Source: Halorussus caseinilyticus
Lineage (GTDB): Archaea; Halobacteriota; Halobacteria; Halobacteriales; Haladaptataceae
Assembly (NCBI RefSeq): GCF_029338395.1
Contig: NZ_CP119809.1
Coordinates: forward strand, 2,914,001-2,978,000
Direction of reading: 5' to 3'
Length of the DNA stretch: 64,000 nucleotides
The notes beneath the pieces are model-generated. The model searched no databases. It was not told the origin of the DNA and saw only the letters and a program-made list of their open reading frames with translations. Both the position numbers and the translations under genes were made by a program. This document shows, piece after piece, positions 59,978 through 64,000 of the stretch; the stretch's first letter is position 1; every line of letters starts with the position of its first letter.

Positions 59978-60643
59978 TCAGAGTCCGAGAAGCGACTTCA
60001 GCGACCGGGTTTTCACGCCGCACTCCGCGCGGTAGTCGCAGGCCTCGCACTTGGCGTCGTTCGTGAGGCGCGGCGGCGGGCCGTCGAGCGACCGGACCGC
60101 ATTGACGGAACGCCGGTAGGCCGCCTTCCGGCGCGTGCCGATGCTGATTTCCCGAATCGCGCCGTGAGTCGGGTACTCCACGAACGCGCGTTCGACCGGT
60201 TGGCCCGACTCCCACGACAGCGCCTTCGCCGCGGCGACGGCCCGGACCGTCTGGGGTTCCCAGACGCCCTGTTCGGGCGGGTCGCCGGTGAACACCATCG
60301 CGGGCGTGGGCGCGTCGAGCGAGAGGACCTTGTGGACGACGCCGCGACAGTCCTTGCCCTCGACCAGACGCTCGCGCTCGCTCGGGTCCCGAATCTCGGA
60401 CCACGCGGCGTCGAACCGCCCGCGGGCGTAGTCGAGGTGCGAACGGAACTCGGCCGGACTCACCGACAGCGGCAGGTCGGCGAGTCGCTCGTCCGGACCG
60501 GCCAGCAGGTCGCCGTACCGGAACGCCACGTCCCGGCGCTCGGCCACCTCGTCGGGGACTTCGATGTCGTCGCGCCGCCGGTAGTACAACTTCCGCGGGC
60601 AGTACGCCGCGGTTTCGAGTTCGCTGAACGGAATCTTCGACAC
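59978..60643 (-). CDS. Orphan Cas4-like (PD-D/ExK, RecB-type) Fe-S protein
   Basis: 221 residues, GTG start with TATA-like ACTTTATGCC about 28 nt upstream. The Cas4-type cluster cysteines are visible: AAYCPRKLYYRR near 14, and CEACDYRAEC near 200. The middle does not show a clean GxxD and ExK nuclease pair; the region reads APTPAMVFTG where catalytic residues are expected. No other cas gene or CRISPR repeat is in the window. It is probably a haloarchaeal housekeeping Cas4-family protein, nuclease activity uncertain. Confidence 0.75.
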   Translation of the reverse strand: MSKIPFSELETAAYCPRKLYYRRRDDIEVPDEVAERRDVAFRYGDLLAGPDERLADLPLSVSPAEFRSHLDYARGRFDAAWSEIRDPSERERLVEGKDCRGVVHKVLSLDAPTPAMVFTGDPPEQGVWEPQTVRAVAAAKALSWESGQPVERAFVEYPTHGAIREISIGTRRKAAYRRSVNAVRSLDGPPPRLTNDAKCEACDYRAECGVKTRSLKSLLGL

Positions 60644-60844
60644 GCGATTGGTTCGTCCCGTCCTCGGGCATAAAGTTCGGCTAATTCTGCAATTGTTTAA
60701 GCAATGAAATTATGTGTCCGGCCGCCGACGACCGGCGAGCGACCGAGTGGAACGAGGGAGCGGACGCTCGGCCCAACAAACATCGAAGACGCTCGGCCCG
60801 ACAAAATCCACCGTCTAGCGTCCGCGCGAGCGGAGCGAGCGGCC

Positions 60845-60921
60845 TTTTTGGTCCAGATTTTTCGAGGAGCGGTGGCCGCAGGCCGACGGCCTGCGGCCAC
60901 CCGACGAAGAAAAAGGTGGTC
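60845..60921. terminator. Terminator-like element after the CMI4-like gene
   Basis: On the plus strand: TTTTTGGTCCAGATTTTT, a 13-bp hairpin GTGGCCGCAGGCC-GAC-complement at 60872-60900, then GAAAAAGGTGGTC. On the minus strand this gives ACC-ACC-TTTTTC just after the gene. TTTTTGGTCCAG is shared with the 98-bp repeats and the sufU end. The rest of the 60644-60844 gap holds the Cas4-like promoter and no gene. Confidence 0.6.
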
Positions 60922-61524
60922 TCAGAAGGAAACGTTGGTCTCCATCCCCTCGGTGGCGTCGTCCAGTCCGTCCTCTTGGACGCCCTCGGTCATCCGGTCG
61001 GAGAGTTCCCGGTCCTGCAGGACGTTCTCGAACTCGTTGCGGAACTGGTCGTTGACGGTCCGGCGCTCCTGTTGGGTCTCGACGACCCGGCGATAGCGTC
61101 GAACGGTCGATTCGCTCACGTCGAGTTCGTCGGCGCACTCGGCCGCCGAAGCGCCCGCGTCGAGCAACTCGCGCAGGTCGTCCACGTCGAACGGCGCGTC
61201 CGAGTCGTCCTCGCGCAGGAGGTGGAGGTCGATGCGGGCGCGCGCGACGGTCTTGCCGAGCGAAGCGTCGCCGAGACTTCGGGCGATTTCGGCGTCGGAG
61301 TCGCCCGCGTAGAAGCCCCGGACGACCGTCACGAGTTCCTCGTCCGAGAACGTCGTTCCGAAGTCGTAGCGCTCGCGCATCCGGCCGACGACTTCTTCGA
61401 GGCGTTCCTCGACCGCCGTCTCCGAACTCAGGGACCCGTGGGTCTCCTCCTGTTGTTCGGTGACGGTGGATTCGTCGGTGACATCCATGAAGATGTCACG
61501 GAGTTCCTCTGTCTTCTCGTCCAT
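60922..61524 (-). CDS. Conditioned-medium-induced protein 4 (CMI4)-like protein with HTH
   Basis: 200 residues. The N-terminus is acidic; residues about 120-160 form an HTH of the resolvase/sigma type (DELDVSESTVRRYRRVVET). FSDEELVTVVRGFYAGDSDA is a second helix-rich block. I associate it with the haloarchaeal protein described as CMI4; the function is unproven and may be regulatory. ATG 61524 fits a strong TATA box 30 nt upstream. Divergent from bioY. Confidence 0.75.
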   Translation of the reverse strand: MDEKTEELRDIFMDVTDESTVTEQQEETHGSLSSETAVEERLEEVVGRMRERYDFGTTFSDEELVTVVRGFYAGDSDAEIARSLGDASLGKTVARARIDLHLLREDDSDAPFDVDDLRELLDAGASAAECADELDVSESTVRRYRRVVETQQERRTVNDQFRNEFENVLQDRELSDRMTEGVQEDGLDDATEGMETNVSF

Positions 61525-61548
61525 TACTGATGTGGGTGGGTCGTGATG

Positions 61549-61561
61549 GTGATATAAAAAT
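61549..61561. promoter_or_regulatory. Shared TATA region of the CMI4-like and bioY genes
   Basis: GATATAAAAATTT is the only strongly AT-rich core in the divergent gap. On the minus strand it sits 30 nt before the CMI4-like ATG. On the plus strand it would start bioY mRNA near 61583, leaving a leader of about 55 nt that contains the palindrome at 61594. Confidence 0.55.
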
Positions 61562-61593
61562 TTGTCGGCAACGGCACGCGACGAGACGAGCGT

Positions 61594-61623
61594 CGTCAAC
61601 CGAAGCGTTCTTTCGGGTTGACG
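61594..61623. promoter_or_regulatory. BirA-box-like operator upstream of bioY
   Basis: CGTCAACC, 14 nt and GGTTGACG form a perfect 8-bp inverted repeat. The half-site and the 14-nt gap resemble the bacterial BirA box (AACC-N14-GGTT core). It ends 14 nt before the bioY ATG and downstream of the probable promoter, so repressor binding would block transcription of the biotin transporter. Established knowledge: archaeal BirA with an HTH represses biotin genes. Binding here is inferred. Confidence 0.6.
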
Positions 61624-61637
61624 AACCACGACCGGAC

Positions 61638-62219
61638 ATGAGTACCGACACGGCTTCGGTCGAACTCGTCGGCGAACAGACGGTCGAGAACGTCGCTCGC
61701 GCGGCGTTACTGGCCGCGCTCACCGGCGCGTTCGCCTACGTCTCGTTCCCGAACCCCTTCTCGCCAGCGCCCGTCAGCCTCCAAGTGCTTGGCGTCTTCC
61801 TTGCCGGAATCCTGCTCGGTCCGGCGTGGGGCGGCGTCTCGATGGCGCTGTACCTCGTCGCCGGAGCGGTCGGCGCGCCCGTCTTCGCGGGCGGGTCGGC
61901 GGGCGTCGGCGCGCTCCTCGGTCCGACCGGGGGCTACCTCTGGTCGTACCCCGTCGCGGCGTTCGCGGTCGGCGCAATCGTCCACGGCGGCCTGCGACTC
62001 GGCGACCCCGACGAGTGTGGTCTCGGCCGCCTCGTCGCCGGGATGGTCGCCGGAACCGCGGTCATCTACGCCTTCGGCGTGGTCGGTATGGCGCTCGTCC
62101 TCGGCATGACGCTCCAGAAAGCGTTCGTCGCGGGGGCGCTGGCGTTCATTCCCGCCGAGGCGTTCAAGATGGCCGCCGCAGTCGGCGTCGTCCGGAGCGA
62201 CCAAATCACCGCAGAGTAG
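61638..62219 (+). CDS. bioY: BioY biotin-binding S component
   Basis: 193 residues, about six transmembrane helices. The substrate-specific component of the biotin ECF transporter. Motifs: PNPFSPAPVSLQVLGVFLAG near 40 and LGPTGGYLWSYPVAAF near 95, characteristic of BioY. It starts at ATG 61638 (MSTDTASVELVGEQ). First gene of bioY-bioM-bioN; bioM begins 4 nt after its stop. Confidence 0.95.
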   Translation: MSTDTASVELVGEQTVENVARAALLAALTGAFAYVSFPNPFSPAPVSLQVLGVFLAGILLGPAWGGVSMALYLVAGAVGAPVFAGGSAGVGALLGPTGGYLWSYPVAAFAVGAIVHGGLRLGDPDECGLGRLVAGMVAGTAVIYAFGVVGMALVLGMTLQKAFVAGALAFIPAEAFKMAAAVGVVRSDQITAE

Positions 62220-62222
62220 CGC

Positions 62223-62945
62223 ATGATAGAGACCCGCGAACTGGTCCACCGGTACGGCGCGAGTGGTGCGTCGGACGGGGACCCACCGGCGGCGGTCGAT
62301 GGCGTCTCGCTGTCGATTCCGGACGGCGAGTTCGTCCTGCTGGCGGGCGCGAACGGGTCGGGCAAGACCACGCTGGTCCGCCACTTCAACGGCCTGCTCG
62401 AACCCGACGAGGGCGAGGTGCTGGTTGACGGCACGTCGGTCTCCGAGGACCTCGTGGCCGCCCGGACCCGCGTCGGGATGGTGTTCCAGCAACCCCGCGA
62501 CGGGTTCGTCTCGGCGACGGTCGGCGCGGACGTGGCATTCGGCCCGGAGAACCTCGGTCTCCCACGCGAGGAAATCGACCGCCGAGTCGAGGAAAGCCTC
62601 GCCGCCGTGAACATGGCGGGACGCCGCGACGAGCGAATCGACGAACTCTCGGGCGGCGAGCGAGAGCGAGTCGCCATCGCGGGGGCGCTAGCGATGGACC
62701 CCGACCACCTCGTGTTAGACGAACCGTTCACGGGACTCGACGCCCCGGCGCGCGAGTCGGTGGTCGAGCAGTTGCGGCGTCTAAAGGAGTCTGGCACCGG
62801 CGTCGTCCTCGTGACTCACGACCTGCGGGACGCCTTCGAACTCGCCGACCGAGTGGTCGCACTGGCGGACGGACGCGTGGCCGTGGACGCCGCGCCCGCG
62901 GACGCGCGCGAACGACTCCCCGACATCGGCGTCCGAGTCCCGTGA
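62223..62945 (+). CDS. bioM: Biotin ECF transporter ATPase BioM
   Basis: 240 residues. CbiO-type ABC ATPase: Walker A GANGSGKTTLV near 43, Q-loop MVFQQPRDGF, signature ELSGGERERVAIAGAL near 143, Walker B DHLVLDEPFTGLDA near 163, and His switch VTHDLR. Energises BioY together with BioN. The GTGA overlap with bioN shows coupling. Confidence 0.94.
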   Translation: MIETRELVHRYGASGASDGDPPAAVDGVSLSIPDGEFVLLAGANGSGKTTLVRHFNGLLEPDEGEVLVDGTSVSEDLVAARTRVGMVFQQPRDGFVSATVGADVAFGPENLGLPREEIDRRVEESLAAVNMAGRRDERIDELSGGERERVAIAGALAMDPDHLVLDEPFTGLDAPARESVVEQLRRLKESGTGVVLVTHDLRDAFELADRVVALADGRVAVDAAPADARERLPDIGVRVP

Positions 62946-63649
62946 CGCTGAGCTATCTGCCGGGCGACTCGCTGGCCCACCGACTCGACCCCCGGACGAA
63001 ACTGGCCTTTCAGGTCGCGTTCGCGGCCGCGGCGTTCGCGCACACGACGCCTCGCGGTCTGCTCGCGCTGACGGCAGTCGCGTTCGTCGTCCTCCGAGCG
63101 TCCGGTCTCGGCGCGCGCGAGACGCTGGTCGGGTACCGCTTCGTCTTCCCGTTCCTGCTGGCGGGTCCCCTGCTTTCGGCGCTGACGCTCGGTCCCCCGT
63201 GGCTTCGGGTGGAACAGGGGTTCGAGAGTCTGCTCGCCAGCTATCGGGTCGTCCTCGTGTTGTTCGCAAGCGCGGCCTACCTCCGGACGACCCCCGTCAG
63301 GGACTCGCGGGCGGCGATTCAGCACCTCGTGCCCGGAAAGACGGGCCGACTTCTCGGCACCGGCGTCGGGTTCGTCTTCCGGTTCCTTCCCGTCTTGCAG
63401 GCCGACCTGCGCCGGATTCGGGACGCGTCGGCCGCCCGACTCGGCGACCAGCGCGGACTGGTCGAGCGGATGCGACTCGTCGGCGTCTCGGGACTGGCGC
63501 GGGCGCTCTCGCGGTCCGACAGGTTCGCGTTGGCGCTCCGCGCCCGGTGTTTCGCGTGGAACCCGACGCTTCCCCACCTCTCGCTCTCGCGGACCGACGT
63601 ACCGGTGGCGGTGGTGAGTCTCGGACTGCTGGCGTGGGCGATAGTCTAA
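62942..63649 (+). CDS. bioN: Biotin ECF transporter T component BioN
   Basis: 235 residues, GTG start overlapping the bioM stop. CbiQ-family membrane protein: HRLDPRTKLAFQVAFA near 14, about four to five helices, and the two Ala-Arg coupling motifs, seen as DASAARLGDQRG and ALRARCFAW, that contact the ATPase. It completes the transporter. Confidence 0.92.
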   Translation: MTLSYLPGDSLAHRLDPRTKLAFQVAFAAAAFAHTTPRGLLALTAVAFVVLRASGLGARETLVGYRFVFPFLLAGPLLSALTLGPPWLRVEQGFESLLASYRVVLVLFASAAYLRTTPVRDSRAAIQHLVPGKTGRLLGTGVGFVFRFLPVLQADLRRIRDASAARLGDQRGLVERMRLVGVSGLARALSRSDRFALALRARCFAWNPTLPHLSLSRTDVPVAVVSLGLLAWAIV

Positions 63650-63732
63650 ATTATAAACTCCGAGTCCGTTTTTGGACGGGGAAGCCGCCTGAGTCGGTAA
63701 AACTTATGCGAATCCTGTCCCCCGTGTAAAAC

Positions 63733-64000
63733 ATGGCAAGATTTGTGCTGGCGCAGGCGGGGTCCGACGTGACCCGCCCGACGTTGTGGAAGATAGGCCA
63801 CTTCGGAGAGGCCATCTTCTACTACCTCGCGGCGGTGGCGATAGCCATTTTCGCCGTCGGCGTCTACGAACGGTTCTCTACCTACGCGGACGGAACCGAG
63901 TCGTGGTTCGACCGCCTCGACGACCTGACGGGACGAATCGTCTCGGCGACCAAAATCGTCTTCTCGAACCAGAAGCAGTTCGACCGGGACCTCTACGCGG
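63733..64000 (+). CDS. Membrane-linked Fe-S oxidoreductase (HdrD-like), N-terminal part only
   Basis: The first 89 codons (MARFVLAQAGSDVTRPTLWK) run off the window. One transmembrane helix follows (about 25-45). The start resembles haloarchaeal heterodisulfide-reductase-related Fe-S proteins with an N-terminal NarI-like membrane domain, thought to pass electrons to quinone. TATA-like AAACTTATGC lies about 28 nt before the ATG. The cysteine-rich cluster domains lie beyond the window. Confidence 0.65.
   Translation, partial: MARFVLAQAGSDVTRPTLWKIGHFGEAIFYYLAAVAIAIFAVGVYERFSTYADGTESWFDRLDDLTGRIVSATKIVFSNQKQFDRDLYA

Noticed and set aside
1-64000. CRISPR arrays, insertion-sequence transposases, integrases and rRNA
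   Set aside because: I looked for regular repeat-spacer patterns, transposase or integrase motifs and rRNA-like stretches and found none in the window.

Overview
The window is a chromosomal segment of a halophilic archaeon (class Halobacteria). The evidence is very high GC, strongly acidic proteins, archaeal ribosomal and SRP genes, LysW-dependent arginine synthesis, TATA boxes 25-30 nt before start codons (leaderless transcripts), HTH-10 and HalOD1 regulators, and a PGF-CTERM sorting signal. The genus cannot be told from the sequence. Most of the window is ordinary chromosome with short, dense operons.

Layout. 1-4062 (minus): an arginine operon, argG-argH-lysW-lysX, preceded by a short ORF with four consecutive Arg codons and a hairpin, a candidate attenuator. 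4147-13406: a sensor kinase, a 2H-fold protein, an XPD/DinG-like helicase, a divergent HTH pair, a cation diffusion facilitator, a phosphodiesterase, a membrane HTH protein and threonine aldolase. 13533-15538: an M29 aminopeptidase whose 3' end is tandemly copied (98-bp unit), a zinc ribbon, and an intron-bearing tRNA-Arg beside tRNA scars. 15817-16811: UPF0200 and UPF0201 genes. 17097-27026: one 3309-residue secreted subtilisin-like protein. 27426-34360: esterase, SufU, a CopD-like protein, a bat-like regulator with HalOD1 and zinc-finger partners, SufS, DUF424 and TPR genes.

34648-47878: the archaeal translation/SRP neighbourhood (eL39-eL31-aIF6, then eL20-prefoldin-FtsY, then SRP54), split by about 7.5 kb that carries a ferredoxin-dependent nitrite/sulfite reductase operon with siroheme genes (CbiX-DR2241, SUMT) and a TrpD-like protein. 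48011-57591: a two-gene MgtE-like transporter, kynureninase, a DUF6920-like protein, a PiT permease, a CNNM/CorC protein and a glutaredoxin/redoxin pair. 57762-64000: two Tat-exported M23-like paralogues, Sua5, an orphan Cas4-like protein, a CMI4-like regulator, the biotin ECF transporter bioYMN with a BirA-like operator, and the start of a membrane Fe-S oxidoreductase.

lysW and srp54 both carry apparent frameshifts, partly at G/C runs, so sequence error must be excluded before biology is inferred. Intergenic DNA holds several repeat families. The most notable is an element present in three places, two of which share a hairpin whose arms differ in sequence but still pair.
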